A stretch of DNA of 25,960 nt. It comes from a virus. The notes below the pieces were generated by a model. That model made no database searches. It worked only from the letters and a program-made list of their open reading frames with translations, and was not told the origin of the DNA. A program made the position numbers and the translations under genes. The DNA is taken from IMG/VR virus record IMGVR_UViG_3300024965_000006, positions 1 to 25,960 of that record; one strand, given 5' to 3'. Positions 16,778-24,242 of this stretch are shown in pieces (within the stretch, counting starts at the first letter, position 1; every line of letters starts with the position of its first letter).

Positions 16778-17521
16778 TTACTTTGAAAAAGACAGCCCCA
16801 TATGGACTTCTGAAAACCATTTAAGGCCCATTTGCAGAACCGCCAGCGCCTCCCGGCTGTGCGAGAAAATGACAATATCATCCATATAGCGTAGCCAATG
16901 CTTGATGCGCAGATTGTGCGTTAAATGCCTGTCAATAATATGGCCGTAAACATTGGCAAACAGCTGGCTGGTCAAGTTACCGATAGGAAGTCCACGACCA
17001 TCCTTTGGAAGAAAAGTCGAAATCAACGCTAGCGTGCCCTTGCAAATGATCTTCCTCTGTATCTCACCGTACAAAATAGCGCGGTTGATGCTGGCAAAAT
17101 ATTTTGAATAATCCAGCTTTAGCCAATGCGTAAAGCCACGCCTCATAATAGCCTGAGCTTCAGCCGCAGCTGAATGGGTTCCTTTGCCCGTCCTGCAAGC
17201 GTAATTATTGGGCAGGAAAGTTTTATCAAAAATAGGCTCTATGACATTGCATAAAGCATGCTGAGCTACGCGATCCGCAAAGGGTAATGCGGATATCTCT
17301 CGGCGTTTTGGCTCAGTGACAAAAAAGATGTTGGGCGGAGACGGCGTATAACTACCGTTGCGTAGCGCTTCTGAAAGCAGGCGGAGGTTAGCTGCCAAAT
17401 GCTCCTTAAATTGCAAATGGCCGGCGCTGTAGCGCTTGCCTTTCGATGCCTTTTGATAGGCTCGGTATAAGTTCGGCATACTGGCTATCTCTGCGATCAG
17501 GTTTTTGTATTTTTTACCCAT
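16778..17521 (-). CDS. DGR reverse transcriptase, catalytic part (frame broken before the thumb)
   Basis: This is the reverse transcriptase that copies the template repeat RNA into mutagenised cDNA. Reading from MGKKYKNL it has 247 residues with the DGR-type RT motifs: R-rich KRREISALPFADRVAQHAL (about 72-90), catalytic LKLDYSKYFASI with Asp137, GLPIGNLTSQLFAN (177-190) with the IGNxxSQ motif that marks DGR RTs instead of the retroviral QG, and RYMDDIVIF with Asp214 and Asp215. It stops right after GLSFSK, where the conserved thumb should begin; that part lies in the next frame. Joined, the protein would be about 320 residues, a normal DGR RT length. The start at 17521 was preferred over a TTG at 17614 because RT homology begins there, although its ribosome binding site is weak. 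Confidence 0.9.
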   Translation of the reverse strand: MGKKYKNLIAEIASMPNLYRAYQKASKGKRYSAGHLQFKEHLAANLRLLSEALRNGSYTPSPPNIFFVTEPKRREISALPFADRVAQHALCNVIEPIFDKTFLPNNYACRTGKGTHSAAAEAQAIMRRGFTHWLKLDYSKYFASINRAILYGEIQRKIICKGTLALISTFLPKDGRGLPIGNLTSQLFANVYGHIIDRHLTHNLRIKHWLRYMDDIVIFSHSREALAVLQMGLKWFSEVHMGLSFSK

Positions 17522-17668
17522 AAAATTGCAAGTCCGTCTTTCAATAACGCTTACTCGACGTTCCCTTGACCTCGTAATGTATTTGCCGAAGCAGGATGAT
17601 GAAGCTGACCACAAAACAGCGTGATCTGAGCCGGCGGCCTTGACCGGTCGGCTCGGTAGATAATCGTC

Positions 17669-17772
17669 GTCACTGGCAGCTCGCAGGCCAATGTTCCAGT
17701 TCGAGTTCCACGGATAGTTGTTCCAGTTGGAAGCGCGAGAGCCAGAGTTGGCGCCATTCGTACGCGTGCCGC
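17669..17772 (-). repeat. DGR template repeat (TR)
   Basis: This non-coding 104-bp copy of the 3' end of the variable protein gene lies between avd and the RT gene, the standard TR place. Aligned without gaps to the VR at 18191-18294 it shows 10 differences. Every one is an adenine on the TR coding strand (10 of 23 adenines changed, 0 of 81 other bases). Read in the variable-protein frame, the TR is rich in AAC codons, which can change to many residues but never to a stop. TR RNA is the RT template and is probably expressed with the surrounding transcript. The VP-like frame of the TR stays open into the RT frame but has no start codon. Confidence 0.95.
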
Positions 17773-17783
17773 TTTTATCTTCA

Positions 17784-18155
17784 TCATCCCTTTACCGCCT
17801 TGCTTTTTATCCAGGCGCCGAGCATTTTTCCGGTTTCAGCGAGATGGATTGACGCCACCTCATGCTGATTACGGCTGATGAGCCGCCTGTTTTCGTGAGC
17901 AAGAAATCGCAGTAAAAACCTTAAGTGCGCAAGCCCGGCATCGGCAAGGTACAGTTTTGATACCTGAGCCGACTTGCCGGCCTGCTGGAAAAGACTCACT
18001 TGATCAAACATTGCGCCGATCAACCGATCTCGAACCACATGATGAGATCGTCTAATATTAAGCGCAATCGGATAGACGTAATTGATAAACGATTCAAATC
18101 GCTCAATGATGGCCAATTGCCGCTGACTGGAGAATTCGTTACTTAACACGTCCAT
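17784..18155 (-). CDS. avd: DGR accessory variability determinant (Avd-like)
   Basis: This 123-residue, helix-rich, basic protein sits between the variable protein and the TR, as Avd does in the Bordetella phage DGR. It has the family segment INYVYPIALNIRRSHHVVRD followed by RLIGAMFDQVSLFQQA, a second helix pair LYLADAGLAHLRFLLRFLAH and a basic end (GAWIKSKAVKG). Avd forms a pentameric four-helix-bundle barrel that binds the RT and template RNA and is required for cDNA priming and retrohoming. A GGAAG sits ahead of its ATG on the minus strand, and it starts 17 bases after the variable protein stop. The frame is intact, unlike the RT. Confidence 0.9.
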   Translation of the reverse strand: MDVLSNEFSSQRQLAIIERFESFINYVYPIALNIRRSHHVVRDRLIGAMFDQVSLFQQAGKSAQVSKLYLADAGLAHLRFLLRFLAHENRRLISRNQHEVASIHLAETGKMLGAWIKSKAVKG

Positions 18156-18172
18156 CGCTCGCTTCCGCTCAC

Positions 18173-19303
18173 TTAAACAAGTTGCATGTGGTCACTGGCA
18201 GCTCGCAGGCCAATGGCCCAGTACGAGTTCCACGGATAGATGTTCCAGGAGGAAGCGCGAGAGCCAGAGAGGGCGCCATTCGAACGCGCGCCGCCTAGCA
18301 GTGTGCGCGTATTGGTATTATTGAGCATCTGTCCTCTGCCAGTACCTGCGCCATTGTTTCCGTTAACATCGCTCCATGCGAATGCAGTTGCCTGCGTTCC
18401 GGTATCTTGACCCCATATCCAGTGGTGTCCAGAGGCTTGCTCAATGCCATATTTTGACGTGTAGCCAGCGTTGCGCTGCGTAGTCGGGTACGTCGATGCG
18501 GTCGCATCTATGGACTGGTTTTCAGTGACTCCGAACGCCGCATCGACAAACTCATGCTCCCACATCAGGCGCTTTTTGTTGGCCCTGGCTAGTTCATTGG
18601 CTACCCACCAATTCAGCGTCGGGTAGGTTGCGGCACCGTTGCCGCCGAAAGCGGGTGGTATTTTTGGAAGTACCGTGCCCGAGGTGATATTTGATCCCGC
18701 CTTGCTGGTACCGTTGGCTGCTGTGTCAGTCGAGCAAAGATAGATATCCACCCACGTCATGCCGTTTACCAGAACCATGCCGCGGGGATTGGCTGCTCTG
18801 GGCCTAAATTTCAAATCCCAAATACTGAACAGGTTGATGCCAGCAATGCTGTCCACATCAGTCTGCGTCCAGATCATGCCGTTGCCGGTTGTAGCAAACG
18901 CCCCACCGGCGACCGTAGTACCGGCGGCAACTAAACCATAATGGAAACCTCCTATCATCAGGCTATTGGCTGTGGTGTAGCCGGTTGGTGCTGTGAAGCT
19001 GGCATCGGCGATGACAACCCCATCTGTGCAAGCATAGATAGCGTAATCGGTACCGCCTGACAACGCTGGCATAGTGATAGCTGTATCTGCCAGCCAATCC
19101 ACCGCGACACCTGCTACTATTGCGCGAGTTCCTGCCTTTACGCTGATTGTCCCCGTTCCTGTTTTTACGAAAGCAGGGCTTAATGAGTCTTTCTTATAAA
19201 ACCCATACAAATTTAGAGCGTCATTCAGATTGTTGAAATTAGCATCTACCTCAGCATGGGTTAATTCAGATCCCTTGCCCGAGCGTGTAGTGATGGCGAC
19301 CAT
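18173..19303 (-). CDS. DGR variable protein (C-type-lectin-fold fibre/receptor-binding protein)
   Basis: This 376-residue protein is the diversified target. It opens with the phage fibre motif TTRSGKGSELTHAEVDANFN, continues with a beta-rich shaft (residues of about 40-160), then a C-terminal domain with TWVDIYLCS, LMWEHEFVDAAFGVTENQ, HHWIWGQDTG and a final SYWAIGLRAASDH. The end fits the C-type lectin (formylglycine-generating-enzyme-like) fold of DGR proteins such as Mtd and TvpA. The VR covers about residues 337-371. Seven codons differ from the TR, changing T-A, T-S, N-L, N-S, N-I, N-Y and N-A. It probably binds a host surface ligand at the fibre tip. It lies among head genes rather than in the tail-tip cluster, so its attachment to the tail is inferred. 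Confidence 0.93.
   Translation of the reverse strand: MVAITTRSGKGSELTHAEVDANFNNLNDALNLYGFYKKDSLSPAFVKTGTGTISVKAGTRAIVAGVAVDWLADTAITMPALSGGTDYAIYACTDGVVIADASFTAPTGYTTANSLMIGGFHYGLVAAGTTVAGGAFATTGNGMIWTQTDVDSIAGINLFSIWDLKFRPRAANPRGMVLVNGMTWVDIYLCSTDTAANGTSKAGSNITSGTVLPKIPPAFGGNGAATYPTLNWWVANELARANKKRLMWEHEFVDAAFGVTENQSIDATASTYPTTQRNAGYTSKYGIEQASGHHWIWGQDTGTQATAFAWSDVNGNNGAGTGRGQMLNNTNTRTLLGGARSNGALSGSRASSWNIYPWNSYWAIGLRAASDHMQLV
18191..18215 (-). promoter_or_regulatory. Candidate initiation of mutagenic homing (IMH) segment
   Basis: The last 25 bases of the VR (coding-strand 3' end) are identical to the TR even at their four adenines, and identity ends sharply just beyond. In known DGRs the VR 3' end holds the IMH, where cDNA integrates and mutation stops. 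TR and VR diverge directly after GTGAC, as IMH and IMH* do elsewhere. The assignment is by position and comparison only. Confidence 0.5.
18191..18294 (-). repeat. DGR variable repeat (VR)
   Basis: These 104 bases at the 3' end of the variable protein gene are matched by the TR at a fixed offset of 522 bases. All 10 mismatches fall on TR adenines: two changed to G, five to T and three to C on the coding strand. The untouched bases keep the protein scaffold (SGSRAS, WN, YPWNS, IGLRAASD). The repeat ends 15 bases before the stop codon, leaving a DHMQLV tail outside the diversified part. Confidence 0.95.
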
Positions 19304-19336
19304 ATAAAACTCTTAACCCGCAAATATCGACTTGGA

Positions 19337-19849
19337 TTAGTTATCCAACTGAAACGTCAACCCGCCGACCGGATAACTCGGAACTGAGCCTGTTGTGATA
19401 TTGCGCGCCGATGTAAGCGGGGCACATACCAGCAAATTACCTGTGCCTGGTGTAGCCGTATCGACTATGCCCCACCAGCCGACGATATTCCAGTCCGATG
19501 TGGCTATTGGGAATGTAACAGCTGTCGCATTGCTAATGGTCCCGTTAGTGCCGGAACTGCCCCCCGTTACACTGCCATGAGTCCCTTTCCATGTTGTTTC
19601 ACTACGACTAATGGCAACCCGCGCATAGCCTCCGCCGGAGACCTCAGTGCCGGCACCTGCATCTGAACACGCCGTATTGTATAACGCCACGTAGTAACTG
19701 GACGGCGCCGATTCCGAAAAGGCTATGCCCCTAAAAACATGATCGTTAATCTTGTTTTCGGCGTAGTCAGTTAGCGCTCCGGCAAAGGCGGCGGACGGCA
19801 AGATAAAAGCCAGAGCCAAAAGCATAAGTATATTTTTTTTAATTTTCAT
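19337..19849 (-). CDS. Signal-peptide-bearing phage tail-type protein upstream of the DGR target
   Basis: This 170-residue protein starts at an ATG with AGGA six bases upstream. The first 23 residues (MKIKKNILMLLALAFILPSA, then AFA) form a typical Sec signal peptide with a plausible AFA-G cleavage site. The mature part (LTDYAENKINDHVFRGIAFS; YYVALYNTACSDAGAGTEVS; GGYARVAISRSE; AVTFPIATSDWNIVGWWGIV) closely follows a family of small beta-rich phage tail-fibre-type proteins. Such proteins normally lack an export signal. Lying just before the variable protein it may be a fibre partner or a decoration, or the signal could place it in the envelope of the lysogen. Function is not proven. Confidence 0.7.
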   Translation of the reverse strand: MKIKKNILMLLALAFILPSAAFAGALTDYAENKINDHVFRGIAFSESAPSSYYVALYNTACSDAGAGTEVSGGGYARVAISRSETTWKGTHGSVTGGSSGTNGTISNATAVTFPIATSDWNIVGWWGIVDTATPGTGNLLVCAPLTSARNITTGSVPSYPVGGLTFQLDN

Positions 19850-19932
19850 ACAAGTTCCTAGGTTATTTCTCATTGGGTGATGACGCCGATACTATATTGA
19901 TTTATCAAGCGAGATAACCGGATAACGTGCTG

Positions 19933-20106
19933 TTATTTATGGCTATAGACAAACGGCAAAGGTACCCATGTCTTACATCGTTTGCACATTCCCTCACTAC
20001 CGGTTTCCACTACTTTAAAAACCGAAATGCCCTTGACCACTTCGCCATCAAACAGCCTGGCATTGCAGCCAGGGCATTGCACTATTTCTCTAAAAGTCTT
20101 AGCCAT
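19933..20106 (-). CDS. Com-like zinc-finger protein
   Basis: This 57-residue protein has two CxxC pairs (Cys11/Cys14 in CPGCNARLFDG and Cys41/Cys44 in CKRCKTWVPLP), the layout of Mu Com and related one-finger proteins. Mu Com binds mRNA and activates translation of the DNA-modification gene mom. No mom-like gene is in this window. The ATG at 20106 is preceded by GGGGAG at good spacing, so it was chosen over a longer form from 20121. The start lies two bases after the F-like gene stop. It may regulate another late gene or act in head assembly; target unknown. Confidence 0.75.
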   Translation of the reverse strand: MAKTFREIVQCPGCNARLFDGEVVKGISVFKVVETGSEGMCKRCKTWVPLPFVYSHK

Positions 20107-20108
20107 GT

Positions 20109-21206
20109 TTAAGCTCCCCATTTATCTGTGTTATGTCCTTGTTGATCCAATCGTACTTTTAGTACATGCCAAGGTGTGGCAATGGCGTTTTCGTTAAGCA
20201 GGCCTTTTTCCAAGGCAATGCGTTTTTTTCGTGAGTTTAAGACCGACTCTTGCACCCCGGCCGGTTGATCATTTAGCCACTGAAGCCGGCCTTGCTTGCC
20301 TTGCCGGTCTTCAGCGGTCACTTCGTCTTTGAATACGACCTCTGTATAACTCAGTGTGTTGGGGTGCGCCGGACATGGGTTTTTGCCTTTCGGATAAACA
20401 CCAGGGCCTAGCCCGTAAATATTGGCATGGGCATGCATGTCGCAGATGTCATGCTTGGGATGGTTTGGCGATAACAGAAAGCGGGTACCGATAACATCCG
20501 GATGCGAGAAAGCACCGGCTTCATAAGCGTTGATATGGGCTCGGTTAAGCTCGGTTCTAGCAACGCGTAAGGCGGCGGCGTAAGGTGAACCAACGCCGGT
20601 AAATAGTTGCTCGGTGATCGTTTGACCCAAAGGCCCGGCGGCATTGGCTCTTATTTTGTTCTGCAATTCTTTGCTGATGACCTGTCCGCCGCTTAATAGT
20701 TCTTGCGCGGTTCGGCTGGCTGAATACCCTTGAATGATGGCTGAGTTGATCGAATCCCTAACGATTTGCCGGGCGTGGTTGTCATTGCGCCAGATCCTGT
20801 CTGACAACTGCAAGCCATCAGCGGCAACAAAATTTCTGACAAATTTAACCGCCTCGTCCGCTACGACTGGCCGGTTAACCACCATCATTGCTGCTGCATC
20901 AACGGCAAACGGACTAACGCCGAGCAATGCGGCTTGAGTTAGTCCATTGTTGAGCAGCACGGCCTTTTGCGCCTCCAGTTGCCGCAAACGCGCTTCAGTT
21001 GCTGCCAGTAAGGCTTGTAATGCTCCGATAGGCACGGCGCCTTCAATGTCGGCGAAGCTGTCTATCGTCTCGGTTATCGCATCGACGGCTTGTTTGTACA
21101 GATCGGTTAGCTGGCCCAGTGTTTGCGCATCCAGTTGATTCATGGCTGTTTGTGCGGAGAGGGTCGCCCGCTTGATAGCGGCTTTTTTGGCGCTACGGTC
21201 GCTCAT
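20109..21206 (-). CDS. F-like minor head / head morphogenesis protein
   Basis: This 365-residue protein belongs to the Mu gpF / SPP1 gp7-type minor head family. The family region spans about residues 216-290: VARTELNRAHINAYEAG, GTRFLLSPNHPKHDICDMHA, then GLGPGVYPKGKNPCPAHPNT. The conserved Cys and His residues could bind metal. The N-terminal half is helical and alanine-rich. Members are present in few copies in the head, often near the portal, and can affect DNA ejection. The ATG overlaps the portal stop by four bases (ATGA). The position after the portal is standard. Confidence 0.88.
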   Translation of the reverse strand: MSDRSAKKAAIKRATLSAQTAMNQLDAQTLGQLTDLYKQAVDAITETIDSFADIEGAVPIGALQALLAATEARLRQLEAQKAVLLNNGLTQAALLGVSPFAVDAAAMMVVNRPVVADEAVKFVRNFVAADGLQLSDRIWRNDNHARQIVRDSINSAIIQGYSASRTAQELLSGGQVISKELQNKIRANAAGPLGQTITEQLFTGVGSPYAAALRVARTELNRAHINAYEAGAFSHPDVIGTRFLLSPNHPKHDICDMHAHANIYGLGPGVYPKGKNPCPAHPNTLSYTEVVFKDEVTAEDRQGKQGRLQWLNDQPAGVQESVLNSRKKRIALEKGLLNENAIATPWHVLKVRLDQQGHNTDKWGA

Positions 21207-22549
21207 GGGTTACCAATGCTGGTTGCTGACTCGCCTTTCGGCGCATTGCCCGGCGTGACGGAAACACGCGGATTAACCACGCTATCTTCCGGGTAGGGAT
21301 CGTTTGACTTAGCCTGGGCAGCTCTGCCCGCCAAGACTTTAGCCGGATCAAGTCCGGCAGCACTCCAAACCATATCCGCCGGAACCCCCAGTGCTTGGTA
21401 TTTAAGCGCCAAATCAGCGCGCTGGTTTGGCGTATCAGTACGGCGCTCAGCAAAAATAATACTGAAATCGTAAGCATCAGGGTTAATACCGTTAAGCAGC
21501 AAAGACAGTCTAAAGCCCTCTTCGTAAGCTTCTGACTGAGTATCCTGCAAGGCGTCAATCTCTTCGTAATAGTCACGCTTTAAGTCCTCCAGGATGTCGC
21601 GATTTAAATCGCCGACATAACCGAACAGCCCTTTAGGAGCCGGAGCGCCCGCGAAAAAGGTATCCAGCAAATATGATACATCGGCTATTTGGTCAAGGTT
21701 GGCGTCGCCCTGTACCGCTGAGACGCCGCCTTTTTTGTTCAGGTAATAATCGGTGGTGATGTCTTGCTGATCGTTCTCAACCTGTTGACGATACGCCTCT
21801 AATTCATCTTTATTTGCACCCTCCAACACATGCGCCATGCGTAATGGAGCGCGCTGGCGGCGGCGAATAACCAGATCTTCTTCAGTCATGATCAGCTTTT
21901 GCCAAACGGTACGATTGGCGTCCAGGTAAGGCCTACCCATTGCGCCCATGTCGTCGTAATTGTCCGGCGTTAGGCGCACTACGGTGAGCTGCCAGAGCGG
22001 GAAAACGGCTTCTTCACGTCCGCTGGACAGGTCAATTTGCCGATAGGCGGCTGACGGGTCTTTAAACTGCCCGTTGGGCTCGACTATCGGCTGGATAGTT
22101 TCAGATGCCATGCGCACGCCACGGCTGACCTGCTGATTACCGTTAAGTACCCATTGGATCGGCAGATTACCCTCCATAACTAAGCCCCGCGCATCGGATT
22201 CCAGTTTTTGAATACGATCAAGTCCAAGCCGTTTTTCAAAGTTGGCCCAGGCGCTGATGATGCGCTTGTTACTGGGATCGGTTTCGATCTTAAGCCCGCC
22301 CTTAACAGCAGTTCTTGCCATGCGGGTATGAATCTTCTTAATCCGTCCGTCCACGGCGTCCATATGGCGCAGGTCGAGAATGCGCTGATGATGTACCGGA
22401 TCGGTCCACATCGTGCGATACAGGTACAGGATGCGGTTTTCCGGCGTGGTTCGAAAGCCTACTTCGCTGGAGCGCTCCGGTTCTTCGCCGGTCATGGGGC
22501 TGGCGTTTTCAATGGGCTTGCGCCTTAGTAGTTTGTCGATTATGCCCAT
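21203..22549 (-). CDS. Portal protein
   Basis: This 448-residue protein follows the terminase large subunit with no gap (TAA directly followed by ATG), and precedes the F-like gene, the expected portal position. Segments fit portals: ILDLRHMDAVDGRIKKIHTR, WQLTVVRLTPDNYDDMGAMG, VIRRRQRAPLRMAHVLEG, a stem-like acidic helix DELEAYRQQVENDQQDITTD, and the clip/wing part DVSYLLDTFFAGAPAPKGLF followed by DILEDLKRDYYEEIDALQ. It would form the dodecameric ring for DNA packaging and tail joining. The C-terminal 50 residues are proline- and charge-rich. Confidence 0.85.
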   Translation of the reverse strand: MGIIDKLLRRKPIENASPMTGEEPERSSEVGFRTTPENRILYLYRTMWTDPVHHQRILDLRHMDAVDGRIKKIHTRMARTAVKGGLKIETDPSNKRIISAWANFEKRLGLDRIQKLESDARGLVMEGNLPIQWVLNGNQQVSRGVRMASETIQPIVEPNGQFKDPSAAYRQIDLSSGREEAVFPLWQLTVVRLTPDNYDDMGAMGRPYLDANRTVWQKLIMTEEDLVIRRRQRAPLRMAHVLEGANKDELEAYRQQVENDQQDITTDYYLNKKGGVSAVQGDANLDQIADVSYLLDTFFAGAPAPKGLFGYVGDLNRDILEDLKRDYYEEIDALQDTQSEAYEEGFRLSLLLNGINPDAYDFSIIFAERRTDTPNQRADLALKYQALGVPADMVWSAAGLDPAKVLAGRAAQAKSNDPYPEDSVVNPRVSVTPGNAPKGESATSIGNP

Positions 22550-24118
22550 TTAAGAAGCTCCTATTAATTCTTGTCGAGTTTTCTTGCGGATCAGCACGGT
22601 AGTCGGCGCACTGTACGCACCACGCGTAACCATGCCCCATACTGAGGCCATGGCGGCGTCGAATAAGTCATCGCCTATTTTTCCGTCTGCCATTTTGTAG
22701 CTGGCGTAGCTGGTTTTAGTCACTTGCGGCACGATATTGGGCAGCTGCCGTACAAAGTTGCGCAAGTCGGCCAGCTCCGGATCGGTTAAGTCTTGGTCGT
22801 CAAAATAGGGGACCGCCGCCTGCTTGTTATGAAAAACTGAGCGGATTGCCTGTGCCATGGAGTGCTTAATCATGCCTTCAAAACGGATCGGCGAGAACGC
22901 CCATTCCGGCCAAGTGCTGGCGGTGCTGTCGCCGTCACCGATTGTCCGGCGGTCGGTTTGCGTCAGGCCCAAGGCGTAAAGATCATCATTCAATGAGGTC
23001 AGCATGCCCACGCCGTAAGCGTCGCCCATGGCGGTATCGGGGTTGAAGTATTGCCAGAGCCCGATTAAATCCCGCTTGACCACGTTGTCATCAGCGCCGG
23101 GCGGCCAAGTGCGAACATAGGGAAAGGTAACGAAGTTGCCGATCTGTTCGGTAACTACCAAGGCATGGCGTGAGCTGGTTGGGTTTTCACCATGACCGCC
23201 GGCATCATAACCAAAGCCGATCAGTCCGCGCTTGCGGTAGGTTTCGCCAGGCAAAGGCGAAGCCAGCTGTAATCCGGCCTGTAAACCGACTTGCATTGCC
23301 CGGCGTACATACTTTTCCCAGATCAGGTTTCGACTGGATACGTTCCGCCCGAGCAGCTGCCGGATGTATTCATCGGGCGACAACTGCGACCGCATATCCA
23401 TCATGAAGGCTTCGTTAAGAATGCCCATTTCCATGCCTAAATAGGCGTCGATGGTCGGCAATACGTGATAATGCCCACCGGCTACCAAGTCGGTCAGCGT
23501 ATCGGCGCCTTTAAATACGCCGGTAATTCTTATTTGCGGGTCGTTCTTGGCTTCTTTGGATGCGCCCAGGCGGCGTGATGCCCCCATCATCAAAAGAAAC
23601 CTTGAAAACAAGCGCTCTTTTGGCATGTCGTCGACTTCTTCCAGGGAAGCACTGGTTAAGTCGCCCCCGTCCACTTGCGCCATGATGCCGTAGGCCTGTG
23701 CCTTGCTACGGTTGGCGAACTGGTAATACGTATCGGCAAATTGCTTGCGGCCGGATTTGTAGTTTATCCAGGCTTCCAAGATCGGCGAACGGCGGATTGC
23801 GTCGAGGTGATAGCCCAGGTTAACCAACGATTGCGCTTCACGCGGGGCGACAATACCCAGCTCCTGGTCGGCTTCGGTGGCGTTAAATTTGAGCAGGAAA
23901 AGCTCTTTAATCGCGGTTTTTCCGGTCCGGCGACAGGAAAAGTCGAGAGTATTCTGGTTCTGGTCCATTTCGATGCATTTGAGGATCTGCATCGGATCAA
24001 GATCGACGTTATGGACGTGTTTGTGCCATAAGGCGTGGTCACCCTTGTAACGCATCACCTCGGTTTCGGCGATGCTGCGCATTTCTATGCGCTTATGGGG
24101 GGATAGGCGTTCAGCCAT
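22550..24118 (-). CDS. Terminase large subunit
   Basis: This 522-residue protein is the packaging motor. The ATPase part has a Walker A-like SCRRTGKT (residues 61-68), a Walker B with SASLEEVDDM (about 157-165) and a downstream coupling region with ITGVFKGADTLTD. The nuclease part has the three acidic clusters of the RNase H-like fold: GFGYDAGGHG (Asp305), AMGDAYGVG (Asp366) and IGDDLFDAAMASVWG (Asp483/484/487). Both domains look intact. It cuts concatemeric DNA and pumps it through the portal. It starts directly after a 39-residue ORF (TAA ATG) and is directly followed by the portal. Confidence 0.93.
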   Translation of the reverse strand: MAERLSPHKRIEMRSIAETEVMRYKGDHALWHKHVHNVDLDPMQILKCIEMDQNQNTLDFSCRRTGKTAIKELFLLKFNATEADQELGIVAPREAQSLVNLGYHLDAIRRSPILEAWINYKSGRKQFADTYYQFANRSKAQAYGIMAQVDGGDLTSASLEEVDDMPKERLFSRFLLMMGASRRLGASKEAKNDPQIRITGVFKGADTLTDLVAGGHYHVLPTIDAYLGMEMGILNEAFMMDMRSQLSPDEYIRQLLGRNVSSRNLIWEKYVRRAMQVGLQAGLQLASPLPGETYRKRGLIGFGYDAGGHGENPTSSRHALVVTEQIGNFVTFPYVRTWPPGADDNVVKRDLIGLWQYFNPDTAMGDAYGVGMLTSLNDDLYALGLTQTDRRTIGDGDSTASTWPEWAFSPIRFEGMIKHSMAQAIRSVFHNKQAAVPYFDDQDLTDPELADLRNFVRQLPNIVPQVTKTSYASYKMADGKIGDDLFDAAMASVWGMVTRGAYSAPTTVLIRKKTRQELIGAS

Positions 24119-24238
24119 TTAAAATTCCGCCCCGGTGTATAGCAGACAATTGGTATGTTCATTTTCGTCTTTTATTACGTTGCCATCTTCATCTTCAACA
24201 TATTCACGCCAATACTTATCACCCTTGGGAATTTTCAT
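24119..24238 (-). CDS. Small ORF between terminase genes, 39 aa
   Basis: A short frame reads MKIPKGDKYWREYVEDEDGN, followed by an acidic stretch and ending CLLYTGAEF. It starts four bases after the stop of the upstream gene, with GGGTGA as a possible ribosome binding site, and its stop directly abuts the terminase large subunit ATG. The tight packing on both sides supports real translation. The product is acidic and lacks any motif I recognise; it could be a small packaging factor or only a coupling ORF. Confidence 0.6.
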   Translation of the reverse strand: MKIPKGDKYWREYVEDEDGNVIKDENEHTNCLLYTGAEF

Positions 24239-24242
24239 TGAG

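Noticed and set aside
17522-17614. Longer RT start at a TTG
   Set aside because: The added 31 residues show no RT similarity and lie in the TR-RT spacer; the ATG at 17521 fits the family start better.
17551-17787. A 78-residue minus-strand frame running over the TR
   Set aside because: It overlaps the non-coding TR in a different register from the variable protein, and its product is arginine/threonine-rich without motifs. The TR/VR relation explains the sequence.
18171-18182. Small hairpin just after the VR, as found in some DGRs
   Set aside because: The stem has only 4 A/T-rich base pairs, much weaker than the known VR hairpins.
19850-19932. Promoter upstream of the signal-peptide protein
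   Set aside because: A TATAGT and a TTGAT/ATCAA inverted repeat are present, but no -35 box at proper spacing.
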